64,000 bases of DNA, taken from contig CAUYUJ010000736.1 in NCBI GenBank assembly GCA_963575745.1, positions 5,001-69,000 of the forward strand. Direction: 5' to 3'. The notes under the pieces are model-generated. The model ran no database searches, was not told the DNA's origin, and saw only the letters and a list, made by a program, of their open reading frames with translations. The translations under genes were made by a program, and so were the position numbers. The stretch is from Prorocentrum cordatum. Lineage: Eukaryota; Sar; Dinophyceae; Prorocentrales; Prorocentraceae. Below, one piece after another: positions 29,637 to 40,575 of the stretch (the stretch's first letter is position 1; every line of letters begins with the position of its first letter).

Positions 29637-30945
29637 GGTGGGCGGGCCCAGTAATGTTTAGGGGTAATTTCTCCATCGGGATCATCCACTGCGGGCGACC
29701 CGGCAAGCGGGAGGACGCGTGAGCATCTTCTCCTGAGAATTGCAATAAGATTTGTTTCGGTTTGATTTGCGAATGTGCTCAAACTCGTTTGCCTAGCGTT
29801 GCTGGCAGATCTCCTGCTGGCGCCTGGTCGGCGCGCGCGGCGACGTGAGATTGGTTTCCTGTTTTTTTTGGGAGGCGGGTTGGATAATGGTGGGGGGCTA
29901 TTTCTCCAACGGCATAATATACTGTGGGTTACCCTGCGCACGGGAGGATGAGTAAGCATCTTCTCATGAGGATTGCAAAAGCTCTTGCTGGCGCCCGGTC
30001 GGCACGCGCGGTTTCGTGCGACTCGTTTCCCTCTGTTCTTTGGGCGGGCGGAGTAATGCTTGGAGCTTATTTCACCCATGGAATAATCCATTGTGGGATA
30101 CCCTGCGGGCGGGTGAATGTGTGGCCATATTTTCATGAGAATTGCAAAAGGCCGTTTTCATTTGCAAAACTGCTCAAATTCGCCTGCCTGGCAATGTCGG
30201 TCGAACTCCTGCTGGCGCCTTGTCGGCGCGCGCAGCGACATGGGATTAGTTTCCCTCTATTGTTGGGCAGGCTGGATAATGTTCGGGGGGCACTTCTCTA
30301 GCGGAATAACCATTGTGGGTTACCGTGCAAGCGGGAGGATGATTGATTATCTTCTCACAAGGATTGCAAGTAGAGTTGCTTCGTTTTGATGTGTGAGTTT
30401 GCTGCTCAACATCATCAGCCGAGCACTGCTGGCAGAACTGTTGCTGGTGCCTAGTCGGCGCGCGCGGCGACGTGGGATGAGTTTCCTTTTATTGTTGAGC
30501 GGGCTGGATAATGTTTGGGGGCTATTTTTTCCAACGGAATAATCCGTTGGGGGCTACCCTGCACGCGGGAGGATTTGCAATCATATTCGCACGAGGATTG
30601 CAATAGGAGTTGCTCCCCTTTGAGTCGCGAGTTTGCTCAAATCGTTTGCCGAGCACTGCTTGCAAAACTCTTGCCCGGGTCTGGTCGGCGCGCGCGGCGA
30701 CGTGGGATTAGTTTGTGTTTATTGTTGGGCGGGTTCGGTAATGTTTGGGGGCTGTTTCTCCAACGGAATTATCTATTGTGGGCAACCCTGCACACGGGAG
30801 GGTTTGTAAGCATCTTGTCATGCTTGCAATTTGAATTGCTTCGCTTTGATGCGCGAGTTTGTTCAAAGTCGTCAGCGATGCACTGCTGGCAGAACACCTG
30901 CTGGCGCCTGGTCGGCGCGCGCGGCCAATATGGCATCTTTTTCCT
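29637..30945 (+). repeat. about 231-bp satellite, six units (one short)
   Basis: GGATAATGTTTGGGGGCTATTTCTCC-type starts recur near 29652, 29884, 30054, 30276, 30508 and 30739. Units also share GGTTACCCTGCACACGGGAGG, GCACTGCTGGCAGAACTCCTG and GGTCGGCGCGCGCGGCGACG. The third unit lacks about 60 bp. Confidence 0.92.
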
Positions 30946-32224
30946 GTGTGGAAGATACAGATCCCGTCACAGTTTTGCATTACCCACGCGACAGAGGATG
31001 GATGTTCTGAGGGCCCGCGCGGGGCCTGAGTTTCAATTGTCACTTTCAGGATGGAGTTTGGAGTGTTCGAGAGATTGCTTCTGAATGTCAGGTGTCTGAG
31101 CCAAGATTTCCCATAAGATCGGTGCTGACGAGCGCCGCGGGGAAAGAACAAGTAGTTTCCTTGTAATGGTGGGACACCAGTCCGTCAATAAGGCCGCCGA
31201 AAAATAAGCAGTTTCACTTGTCGATGGGGGGTTCTAGAGGCCTTATGGGGTTCTTCCTCTTTCTCCTCCTCACTAGCTCCCCCCCTCCCTCCTCCCTCCT
31301 TCCTCCCTCCCTCTCCTTCTCCTCCCTCCTCCCCGTCCAAAAAGGGGGCAGGCACCCAGCTCCTGACCCTCAGAACTGGGCGTCGTGTAAGAAGTCGCGG
31401 CGGGCGCTTCTTCCCCTTTGCTCACGGACCGACCCCTCGCCATGAAGGGCGGGGTGTTGCGGGAAACGGGTCTTGAGGTTTCTGTTGTTGGCTTGGGCAT
31501 CCCAGGGCCCTCGTCGGGCCCTCTCCCATGACATCCTCCGATGTGATTTGCGCAATCCGTGGCCCCAGAAGCCCCGACCACTTCCCCAGGACTAGTTTTG
31601 CGCCCCAGATCCTTTCTTGATGATCGGGGGGCCCACGAGCGGGCCCCAGAGGCGGAGATCTGGGTCTCCGACGGACACGTGCTTTTCAATATGTGCGTTG
31701 TTTCTCTTTCCCGTCCTCTGGGGCCCGTTACCAGACCCAGTGATCACCAGACCCAGTGACCATCAAAAATGGATCCGGGATGTAAAACCACCCCCAGGGA
31801 AAAGGCCGGGAGCATCGGCACCGCGGATTGAACAACAACGAGATCGTAGGAGATCTGGGTTTCCTTCGTGCTAATTTTCCCGCTCGAGATATCGCACACA
31901 AAGCTTGGGCCAGGAGATCTGGTCGCGGGGTTTGAAGAGGCAGCGCGTGCGAAACCCGTCCTCGGCGCGCCAGATCCCAGGAGAGCGGCGGCGTGCGGAT
32001 CAGAGGGAGGACTGCAGCTGGAGGGGGGGCACTCTGACCATTGGATAGTGGAACTTTCCAGCTGGCGTCCACCCTCGCGCTGCACTGGCCTTCCTGTGCA
32101 CTGCAATCCGAGGCCTGGCGATGCCCGCGCACTTGCACGCTTGAGCCCTGCATGTTTCCTGATCGTGTGTGTCATGATTGAGGTGCCAATTCGCCGTCTA
32201 GGTGCGGCTCCTCCCGTTCGTTTG
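30946..32224. other. no confident gene
   Basis: 31260-31345 is CTCC-rich. 31890-32035 in the plus frame reads LGPGDLVAGFEEAARAKPVL with good codon bias and could be an exon of the gene ending at 32547, but splice sites are not clear. A duplicated CAGACCCAGTGA occurs at 31732-31760. Confidence 0.4.
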
Positions 32225-32335
32225 TTCGAATCGGTCGCTACCGATTTTGCTTCAAATTCTGGAATCGGTCGCGTCTGATTTGCTTCAAAATCGGTCGCGA
32301 CGGGGTTGGAATGTAGATCGGTCGTTACCGGTCGC
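32225..32335. repeat. short imperfect repeat AATCGGTCGCKACCGATTTT
   Basis: Three to four variants of ATCGGTCG with TTTGCTTCAAA. CGGT/ACCG gives small inverted repeats. Confidence 0.7.
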
Positions 32336-32394
32336 GGCCGAAAAAGGTTGGTATCAAGTGATCTGTGCTGGCGGTGCCCCCGCCCTTCCCACAG

Positions 32395-32547
32395 GTGGCC
32401 AAGCCCCGGCTGCTGCCAATCGTGGACCCAGTCAGCGGCAAGACCATTGACACGCTGGGGATGAACTTCGAGCCCCGGAAGCCCCACAGCCCCCTCAAGA
32501 TCGTCGACCCCGCGAGCGGGGCGGCCGTAGACCCGCCCAGCAAGTAG
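32395..32547 (+). CDS. C-terminal exon with duplicated I-V-D-P-x-S-G motif
   Basis: An excellent acceptor (CCGCCCTTCCCACAG|G) opens an in-phase exon that ends at TAG 32545. The 50 codons have strong GC3. They contain two related motifs: LPIVDPVSGKTIDTLG and LKIVDPASGAAVDPPS. Proteins with short V/I-D-P-x-T/S-G repeats occur among translation-factor-like disordered regions, but I cannot name the family. The upstream exons were not found. It is clearly better supported than the 314-codon antisense frame covering it. Confidence 0.6.
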   Translation: MAKPRLLPIVDPVSGKTIDTLGMNFEPRKPHSPLKIVDPASGAAVDPPSK

Positions 32548-33239
32548 GCGCCAGGCCGAGCAGCATCCCAGGCGCCCGCCAGCAGTGAGAGACCGAGGCC
32601 CCGGAAACCAGGACATTCCCTGAGATCCGGGCGTTGCATTCTTTTCGCACCAGGCGTTTCGCCTGGTGTCGGGCCCCGCGACCCTCACAGATCAATCCAG
32701 CTCGGAAATGGCGCAGAGAGATGGGGTCTGGGGCTGCGGCCGTGATTTTTCACGATGTTGCATCATTTTTTTTACGTCGGATCTCAGAATCTTGGGGGGG
32801 CCCAAGCGGTGCGGTGACCACACCGTGTGGTGAGTGAGTGGGGCTTCGGGGTAGCCGCGCAGTTTTGTAAATTGGTTCGTTCTCCGAAGGCGTCTCGGGC
32901 GACTGGGGCCTCCAAGGCCTCAAAACCGTGCGATGGCGGACCGTCTGGTGAGGTCTTTGGAGATTTCGAGGTCACCACAGGATCTGTCGCCGCACCGCGT
33001 CGGGATCCCGAATGAACCCAGGACATTGCAAACCTGGAGTTTGACAAGTCCAACTGGAGAAGACAGAGAATGGAGGATTTTCTACCCACGGCTGCAATCT
33101 TCTCTGCTGCGCCGAATTCGTGGTTTATCAAGGTCCCCGTTTACGGGGCCCTGCTGAGAGGCCACACTCGCGCGGGGCCCACCGAACTGATTACCGACCA
33201 GACATGCCTCCTTCGACCCCGGTCAAAAGCGGCATCGGG
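32548..33239. other. no gene recognised
   Basis: Mixed sequence after the exon stop. No repeat or domain was identified. Confidence 0.5.
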
Positions 33240-33395
33240 AAGGTCGAAGGAGGAGGGAGGGAGGTTTGAGTATGAACGAAGAGGAGGAGGAGAAGAAGAA
33301 GGAGAAGGAGGAGGAGAAGGAGGAGGAGGAGCGATGAAAGAGCAGGAGGAGGACGACGGCGATGACGAGGATGAGGAGAGATGAGGGACGAGGTA
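33240..33395. repeat. (GGA/GAA)n purine-rich tract
   Basis: Imperfect GGAGGAGAA repeats. Confidence 0.85.
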
Positions 33396-33550
33396 TGGGT
33401 GAGGGAGGAGCGGGGATGGACAAGGAGGGAGGCGCCCCAGAGGATCGTCTCTCGTGCCTGGCAGAACCCGCCGCCGCCCCCGAACCCCCAGGCGGCTCAT
33501 CGCGTTTGATTCGTAGGTCGACCCTGCCACATCAAGGGTACCATATTGTT

Positions 33551-33709
33551 CCGGAGGGAAAAAATACAGACACAATTAATCGTCGAGCCCCCAGAAAATA
33601 TGGACAAATATGGGAAGTGGGGGGAAGGACAAAAACCTAGAAAATATTGGAAAATATGAGGCATCCTGTTATTTGTGTGTATTTATTTGAATGTCCCAGG
33701 GCCCCTTCA
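33551..33709 (+). mobile_element. R1 element, copy 4
   Basis: Starts CCGGAGGGAAAAAATACAGA and ends GGGCCCCTTCA. Flanks ATTGT and TTTGT agree at four of five positions. Confidence 0.88.
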
Positions 33710-34900
33710 TTTGTGTCCAGTGTGCCGCCTCTGATGCCTTCTGCAGCATTGGGGCGAGGGTGCTCTGGCTTGGGGGCCATAGTGCTCTCGCAAGAGTCTC
33801 GTGTCCTCTCGCGTGCCCGCTCCGATGAACCTCTACTGCAGCATTTTCAGAATCTCCGCAGCCATTCTGGATCGAGGCCTCCTCTCGACTCGAGCCGATC
33901 TGATCCAGATTCGGTTCAACCCACGCCCCCTCCACGCGAAGCTTACGTATTCGGGGTGCACGCTGGCGAATGAGCGCGCACATGTGTGATCCTCCATCCC
34001 TCCGCAGCTCGGTGGACTGCGATCCGATCCTCGCGCGGTCACGGGGCGCACCTCAGCTGGTGCAGACGGAACGGGTCGCCCGCAGCTGGTCGGTGCCGCC
34101 CTCGCCACATTCAGCCCCGACCCCGCGGGTGCGTCCGCCCCCGTCCTTTCCTGCCCGTGGGCACCTCCCTCTCCACCCCCTCGGCATGAAGGAGACGGGT
34201 CTCGAGGGAAGCGGGCTTGGGACCCTGAGGGCTTTCCCGGGACCAGCTTCCAACCCCGAGCCACGCACTGACGGCACGGCAGCCCTCCGAGGGCACGGCA
34301 CGCCCGAGGCAGGCGAGATGCCCCCGGGAACTCGTGCTGCCAAGCTGTTGGCATGATTACTATCCTGGAGCTCAGGAGGGGCCCTGGCCTCTGGGCCGTT
34401 GCTCCGGTCTGGATCGGGGCACTCGTGCTCGTGGCCGCGACCCCAAAAAGCCCGCTCGCTGCTCACTGAGCGCTCCTTGCGGCGGCACGGGGACTGCTCC
34501 CTTCGGGCACCCGCGGGGGCGCGAAGAGGATCCTGAGCCAGGGCGGTTGTCCTTCTCCAAGGGGGCGGCGAGAGGGTGCGAAGATGATACAGTCAACCCG
34601 CATAGGAAGGATGGGCAACCTTCCCAAGGGTACCCTTGCATCCTTGCCTCCTCTGTCCATCCTTCGCCGCTTTCGCTGGCCGCGCCCCGCTCGAAAAGCT
34701 TCGAAATGGGCGTCCAGGGCCCTTGCATCCATATCGCGCATCCTTACCATACTGGTTGACTGTAGCGCGGGGCGCAGTGCGCGAAGTCGAGTGACCGACT
34801 GTCCCTGCCCTCGGGTCGGCCGCCGTACCCCCGAAGGTGGCTCGGGGACCGCCCGCTCCGCCCAAGGGGGGCGACCACGGCGCCGGCTGCGGCGGCGGCC
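33710..34900. other. no gene recognised
   Basis: Mixed GC-rich sequence. Overlapping open frames on both strands lack domains and consistent codon bias. Confidence 0.45.
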
Positions 34901-34904
34901 ACGG

Positions 34905-34993
34905 CGGCAGCAGCAGCGACTGCGACGACGACGGCGACGACGACGACGTGTCGACTGCGACGACGACGGCGACGACGACGACGGCGAGGACGA

Positions 34994-35043
<50 letters not shown>

Positions 35044-35300
35044 GCGAGGACGACGACGACGACGACGACGTCGACGACGACGAGAATCGGAGCAAGACTC
35101 ACCTTGGCATCGGCGCCAGCGGCAGCGACCGAGGAGCGGCGGCGACGGCGGCGGCGACGGTGGCAGCGGCGGTGGCGGTGACAGCGAGGCTGACGACGGT
35201 GGCGACGGCGGTGACAACTGCAACGACTACGACGATGAGAGTCGGCGCAGGGTCAAGCTTCTCGAACTGCGCCCAGCCGTGGCCACGAGAGCACCCCAGG
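34905..35300 (+). CDS. candidate exon with Asp/Gly-rich repeats
   Basis: (GAC/GGC)n sequence at 34910-35090 is followed, in one frame, by DGGDGGDNCNDYDDESRRRV then KLLELRPAVATRA, which is not simple repeat and has good GC3. It may be a real acidic segment of the gene whose coiled-coil exon lies at 35480, but the two are in different frames. Confidence 0.3.
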
Positions 35301-35333
35301 GACACAAAACGCGGGACCCAGGAGGAAGGAAGA

Positions 35334-35479
<146 letters not shown>

Positions 35480-35666
35480 ACGGCGGCCACTTCGAGACTG
35501 GCGGCGCGCGAGAGGCCGCCGAGAAGGACCGCGCGGGGCTGGAGCGCAGCCTCCTCGAGCGGGAGAGGCTGGTGGCCGCGCGCGAGCAGCAGGTGTCGGA
35601 GATGAGCCGCACCCACGAGGATCGGCGGGCCTGGGTCGGCAAACAGATCCAGCAGGCTTGCGACAC
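35480..35666 (+). CDS. candidate coiled-coil exon
   Basis: The frame reads GGAREAAEKDRAGLERSLLE, RERLVAAREQQVSEMSRTHE and DRRAWVGKQIQQACDT: charged, Leu-spaced, strong GC3, typical of a coiled coil. CGGCAG|A lies at the left and a GTCCGC donor at 35667. Parent protein unknown. The microsatellite just upstream may be intronic or an expanded coding tract. Confidence 0.5.
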
Positions 35667-35776
35667 GTCCGCCGACCCTCCAAACTCTCCTTTTTTGATG
35701 CGGTCTCCAAGGCTTACGGACACCCTCCCCATTCTGGAAGATTGCATCGCACCCGCTTAAACGCTTCTGAAAGCTT

Positions 35777-36215
35777 GCGTCCGGCGCGTTTTGCCCGAGG
35801 CATCCTTGCAGTTCTTGGCTTCGGAGTGCCGCGCCAGAGGTGGCCCGCCTCCTTTCGCCTGGGCCATCCTCGTAACTCGTGGCCCTGATTTGAGGTGGGC
35901 TGGCCCGTCTCGCCTGAGACATCCTCGCAATGCCGCGTGAGAGGCATCTCTGGACTCGGGGATGCCGCGGGAGAGGTGGTCCTGCGGTTTTCTCGCTTGA
36001 GATATCCTCGGACCTCTGGGCTCCGCGATGCCCTGACCTGAGGCGGTTCGGCACCTTTCGCCTGAGACATCCTCGCATCTCTGGGCTCCGAGCTGCCGCG
36101 CGCGATGTGGTCTGGCCCATGGCGTTCTTCGAAACAGCCTCGCAGTTCTGGGCTCCGAGATGCTGCGCGCGAGGTGGCCTGGCCCCGTTTCACTTAAGAC
36201 ATCCTCGCAGATTTA
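35777..36215 (+). repeat. about 73-bp satellite, six units
   Basis: CGCCTGAGACATCCTCGCA, CTGGGCTCCGAGATGCCGCG and GAGGTGGTCTGGCCC recur, with partial units. Confidence 0.9.
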
Positions 36216-36284
36216 AGTTCCGAGGGGGACAAGGGAGGACGGAGGAGGGGTCAGGCTCAAGCGAACAAATTAATTATCGAATGC

Positions 36285-36640
36285 CAGTCGGCACATCCCG
36301 CCACATCGCACAGCGCCCCCCCGTCCAATTTGGCACAGCCCTCAATCGTTTCGTGGCTTTCGGGGAGTTCCACCGAAGGCCGTGCTGGCAGGGTATCGCA
36401 CGCGCCCCCCCCCCGCTAACTTCGGCGCACCATTCACAAGTGTCGTGGCTCCAGACTGCATGCGGCACCTTACTCGCTGAGGCTTTCGGTAGAGCTCCCT
36501 GTGGGACCACGAAACGTGCGAGGGATGCGCCAGAATGGGCACGGGGACACTATGCGGCACTTTGCCACTGGAGTTCCTTGTGGCGCCAAGAAACTTTGAG
36601 GGTTGCGCCCAAATTGGCGGGGGGACGCTAATTATGGTGG
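36285..36640. repeat. 95-bp satellite relatives in inverted arrangement
   Basis: 36285-36450 matches the 14050 array in plus orientation (GGGGAGTTCCACCGAAGGCC, AATTTGGCACA). 36490-36640 matches it in reverse complement (GTAGAGCTCCCTGTGGGACC, TGCGCCAGAATGGG). The junction lies near 36480. Confidence 0.7.
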
Positions 36641-36897
36641 AGCGAAGACTCCTGGCACACAGGATTGAAAAACAGCCCAAGAAAATCTACGAGGTTCCCA
36701 GCGGTAACCCCGTTGACAGTTCACCGCCTGCATCCGGCTGTTTTGGATGGGGGCCCCGTTGCTGAACGGGGCGCGATGATCTTTGGATCGAGGCAGACGG
36801 GGCGGCCGCGCGCCCAAGGGAGCAGTGGAAATTGCCATGGGGATGGTTCGGAAGGCGCGAGCACGTGGAGGTAGAAAAAGCAATGTGTTAAGATCGA

Positions 36898-36960
36898 TCC
36901 TGCTCCTCCTGCTCCTCATCCTCCTCCTTCTCCTCCTCACGCCCCCCCCCCCCCCCCCTA
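36898..36960. repeat. CTCCT-rich tract and C-run
   Basis: TCCTCC repeats then 16 C. 36641-36897 holds no recognised feature. Confidence 0.85.
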
Positions 36961-37139
36961 CCCCCTCCCCTGGACCTGGACGGGGCGCCCCGCGGGTAGT
37001 TAGAGAGCCCAAGATGGCCCAAGATGTGCCTCGGTCTGTAGGAGGCCCTTCGGGGGTCCCTGTCTTTACGAAGCGCGCGGGTGGATGCTCTTGCAAGGCG
37101 CTCCGGTTGCCCTGCATGAGGCCCCAGGCGCATGGATGT

Positions 37140-37610
37140 AGCTACGGGGGCCAAGCTGTCAAATGACCAGCCATTCGGCGGGCCAGGCAAGGGTGGCGGG
37201 GCGATCCCTCATTGGCGATTTCATAGTGAGGCCCCACTCTCAAATGTGCAGGCCCAGACAGGGCGCAGTGTGGTTAACCCCACCAGCGCATTTGACAGTG
37301 GCGCCCCACTGTCAAATGTCATATCGGGGGGGCCAGGTCAGGGCGGTCACCGATAGCCTATTGACAGCGGGATCCCCACTGTCAACTAGGCAATTGGGCG
37401 GCCCAGGCCGAGGCGGGGGAAGTGAGCTCCGATAGCCCCTTTGACAGTGGGAGCCAACAGTCAAATGGGTAATCGGAGTTGGCCAGGCCAGGGCGGGGAA
37501 ATTGAGCTCCGATCGCGCATGTGACAGCGGGGGGCCACATGTCAACGGGGCCACTGGGTCTCCCTATGGCCCATTTGACAGTGGGATCTCCAGTGTCGAA
37601 TGGGGAATCG
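37140..37610. repeat. about 85-bp satellite with a hairpin in each unit
   Basis: The clearest hairpin is 37289-37318: CATTTGACAGTGG, four bases, CCACTGTCAAATG, fully complementary. Degenerate versions recur near 37205, 37352, 37440, 37520 and 37574, spaced by GGGCGGCCAGGCCAGGGCGG. A related stem is at 38146. Confidence 0.9.
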
Positions 37611-37745
37611 GAAGGGCTGGAGGGAAGGGGCAGCCAAAGGGCCGATCCCCCTCCGAGTATTTGTCAGTAAAGGCGTTAACAATGACGTGGAAGACGATGA
37701 TGAAGGGCTCCACTGTCCTACAGCCAGCGATGTACGTTCCGACAC
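37564..37745 (-). CDS. possible retroposed mRNA fragment
   Basis: Directly after the minus-strand leader-like site, one frame reads TYIAGCRTVEPFIIVFHVIV and FTDKYSEGDRPFGCP without stops, then runs into the hairpin satellite. The composition is protein-like. There is no ATG after the leader and the family is not recognised. Confidence 0.25.
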
Positions 37746-37767
37746 CTTGAGCCGAAAGGGGCAGCGG
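37746..37767 (-). other. possible spliced-leader relic (minus strand)
   Basis: On the minus strand the site ends CTTTCGGCTCAAG. The last eight bases GGCTCAAG, an internal GCC and the 5' CCG match the dinoflagellate leader; four substitutions and one inserted base separate them. Confidence 0.4.
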
Positions 37768-37794
37768 GTACAGTAAAGGATAGGATAAGGAGGG

Positions 37795-38204
37795 GGTCCA
37801 CACACACACACACACATCTGAAACCCGACCCGCGAGACGCCAAAGCGAAACGCAGAGGGCAGGATTCGGGACCGAAGGAGTGAGCCCCTAGCCTCACCTG
37901 ACTGCACACTGCTATGTAAAGCCTTAGACGGCAAGTGAGGTAAGATAGGACGGCCAGTCACAACACTTCCCTGCCCATCCGCAGCGCAAACCCAAAAGCG
38001 CTTTACAGTGCCAGCGGAGGTAAACATGAGTGGAAGGAAGGGTGGAGCAAGGTAACATAGCATCAACGAGAATGCAGTCGCGTCGCTCGGCAAACCCTAG
38101 TCGGACGGACGGAGGCCCATAAAGGAAGGTTGGTTGTTGATTGCCCGTTTAACAATGGTGATCCCATTGGTCCAATGATCTATTTGTGATTCGCACTTTT
38201 CGCT
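37795..38204. other. no gene recognised
   Basis: A (CA)n run at 37799-37816, then unique sequence. Confidence 0.5.
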
Positions 38205-38489
38205 GTGAGTTTTGCCCTCCCTTGCCAGGGGGGGAATATAGGGGGGATAATTTCGCACGCCCTAAAAACCCTGAAAAGGTCGGCGAATTTCCGCAGAAGG
38301 CATCGACGCACCAGGAAGCTGGATTCGGCGGCGAACGAGGGGGAAAGTGAGAAGGATAAGGCCTTCTCAGAAGGCTCGGAAGTCCCCCGGCCTATTCAGA
38401 AATTATCTAAGCTTTCCCCGAAGACGAAGAAATCTTCTGAGAAGTCCCGCCGCCTTCTGAGAAAGCATGAGGCCCCCAAAGTATGTTAG
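38205..38489 (+). CDS. small basic Ser/Lys-rich ORF
   Basis: A 94-codon frame ending at TAG. After ~20 uncertain residues it reads RRRHRRTRKLDSAANEGESE and LSKLSPKTKKSSEKSRRLLR, a low-hydrophobicity, nucleic-acid-binding type composition. CTTCTGAGAAG-like repeats occur inside. CTTGCCAG|G at 38226 could be an acceptor, so this may be a last exon. Moderate to low certainty. Confidence 0.35.
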   Translation: MSFALPCQGGNIGGIISHALKTLKRSANFRRRHRRTRKLDSAANEGESEKDKAFSEGSEVPRPIQKLSKLSPKTKKSSEKSRRLLRKHEAPKVC

Positions 38490-38610
38490 GTTCGCGTCGT
38501 GTCGACCGGCGGCGACGCCGCCTCCAGCGCTCAACGTTGAACGCTGGCAGCGGCCCAGAGTCGGTCGACGTTGAACGATCTGATGTTTCGGAACCTGCCG
38601 CGCTCGTGCC
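38489..38610. mobile_element. family F element, partial
   Basis: Matches the left two thirds of 59131-59309: GGTTCGCGTCGTGTCGACCG, GAACGCTGGC, AGAGTCGGTCGACGTTGAAC. The right terminal repeat is reduced to CGCTCGTGCC. Confidence 0.75.
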
Positions 38611-38637
38611 GAAAAGGGGGTGAGAGGAGAGGGCCTC

Positions 38638-38905
38638 CCTCCTCCTCCTCATTCTACATACTCCTCCTCCTCATTCTCCTCATCCTTCTCTATCCTCCTC
38701 ATCCTCCTCATCCTCATCCTCATCCTCATCCGCCTCCTCCTCGTCCTCCTGGCCTCCTCCTGGCCTCCTCCTGGCCCCCTTCTCCTCCTCCTCCTCCTCC
38801 TCCTCCTCCTCCTCCTCCTCCTCCTCCTCCTCCTCCTCCTCATCCTCATCCTCCTCCTCCTCCTCCTCCTCCTCCTCCTCCTCCTCCTCCTCCTCCCCCT
38901 CCACA
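38638..38905. repeat. TCC/TCA-rich microsatellite block
   Basis: TCCTCC with CATCCT interruptions, then pure TCC. Ends CCCCCTCCACAG, acceptor-like. 38906-39499 has no recognised gene. Confidence 0.93.
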
Positions 38906-39499
38906 GTGGCTGCCTGAGCCTGGCGCCTGCCCAGCGAAGCGCTCTGCCCGAAGTCGCCAGCCGCCAGGGTCCAGCGCCCCCAGTCCCGAGATCCCCACGT
39001 CGTGAGAAGACCACAGCGCTGTCAGTACGGTGGGGGCGTTCGGAACGTGCCCAGGAGGCCTCGGATCCCGGAGGGTTCCGTATCTGATGAGGGCGGCGGT
39101 GATATCCATGGCGAATCCACGGTCGGCTTTCCACTGGCCTCCAGACCCTGGATGCCTCGTCGAAGGTTTCCTCATCCAATGCCAGCACCGCAGCACGACC
39201 GTAGCTCCCCACTCACTTCCTGTGTGGGCGACGTCTGGAGCCCGCTAGATCCGCGAGGGCGCCGAAGGGCCTGGAGCGGGGCGGAGACGTCGGTTGCTGG
39301 CTGAGTCCGCGACGCCCCGGAGGTCAGGGCCCGCGTTGACATGCGCCACTCGATACCTCGGGCAGTGCCACGCGGGGGTTCACCTCCAGGGCACCTCCTC
39401 CTGGAGATCGAGGAGGTTCGGGGGCTTCTGCGGGAGTCCCGGGGAGGAGGCGGCGACCCCCTCGGTGGTGACTCCTTGTTGGCACTGCCCGGATGTGAT

Positions 39500-39892
39500 C
39501 CAGGAGGAAGAAAACACACACTGACACAAGTCATCGCCGATTCCCCCGAGAATATGGGAAAATATGGGAAGATGGGGGGAAGACAAAAACCCAGAAATAT
39601 GGGAAAAGATTGGGAATCCTGAGGCCTCTCTTTAGGGTCGGCGGCGAGCCCAGGGGGGAAGATGAGAAAGGGCAGGCCTCCTCGGGAGGCCGCGGGGCTT
39701 CTCGGACGCCCTCTGGCCTCCTGCGACGCCGTTGCTGCCTTCGGAGCAGGCGCAGTTCTCCGGAGGCGCGAGGGCCTCTGGGAAGCCCCACCGCCCTCGA
39801 GAGGGGCAGGCTTTTGGCTCTCTGGAGGCGCGAGGGCTTCTGGGAAGCCGAACCGCCCTCGGAAGGGCTATTTGTGTCTCAGGGCCCCTTCA
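39500..39892 (+). mobile_element. R1 element, copy 5, with an internal insertion
   Basis: The 5' part (CCAGGAGGAAGAAAACACAC) runs to about 39621. The 3' end (CTATTTGTGTCTCAGGGCCCCTTCA) lies at 39868-39892. GTGAT stands on both sides (39495-39499, 39893-39897), so the ~245 bp between belongs inside one inserted unit or entered later. The insert has a repeated GGAGGCGCGAGGGCYTCTGG. Confidence 0.8.
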
Positions 39893-40048
39893 GTGATGCC
39901 GTCCCCTCGCCCGCCGACAGGAGAGGGCGCAGGACCTGGAGGCCCCGCGCTTCCCTCGGAGAGCCCTCGTCCGCCGACGGAGCTCCGCGCCCATCCTCTG
40001 CCATCCTGCTCGCTCTCGTGGCTCACCTCGCGTCCACGACTCTCTCCT

Positions 40049-40575
40049 CTGCCTCCTCCTCCTCCTCCTCCTCCTCCTCCTCCTCCTCCTCCCCTCCTCC
40101 TCCTCCTCTCCTCCTCCCTCCCTCCCTCCCTCCTACCTCCCTCCCTCTTCCCTCCCTCCCTCCCTCCTACCTCCCTCCGCCCTCCCTCCCTCCCTACCTC
40201 CCTCCCTCCCTCCTCCCTCCCTCCTCTTTCCTCCTCCTCCTCCTCTTCCTCCTCCTCCTCCTCCTCCTCCTCCTCCTCCTCCTCCTCCTCCTCCCCTCCC
40301 TCCCTCCCTCCTCCCTCCCTCCTCCCTCCCTCCCTCCCTCCCTCCGCCCTCCCCCCTCCTCCCTCCCTCCCTCCCTCCTCCTCCTCCTCCTCCTCCTCCT
40401 CTTCCTCCTCCTCCTCCTCCTCCTCCTCCTCCTCCTCCTCCTCCTCCCTCCTCCTCCTCCTCCCTCCTCCTCCTCCCTTCTCCTCCTTCTCCTCCCTCCT
40501 CCCCCCCCCGCCCTCCCTCCTCCCTCCTCCTCCTCCCCTCCTCCTCCTCCTCCACCTCCTCCTCCTCCTCCTTAT
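40049..40575. repeat. 530-bp CCT/CCCT microsatellite block
   Basis: The longest pyrimidine block in the window, alternating TCC and CTCC phases. 40576-41484 downstream holds no recognised gene. Confidence 0.95.

Noticed and set aside
31744-32688. 314-codon minus-strand ORF
   Set aside because: Antisense to a better-supported exon with clear acceptor and stop; no domain.
37140-37610. CRISPR-like array of hairpin repeats
   Set aside because: Spacers are themselves repeated and diverged, repeats are imperfect, and no cas genes exist; the genome is eukaryotic.
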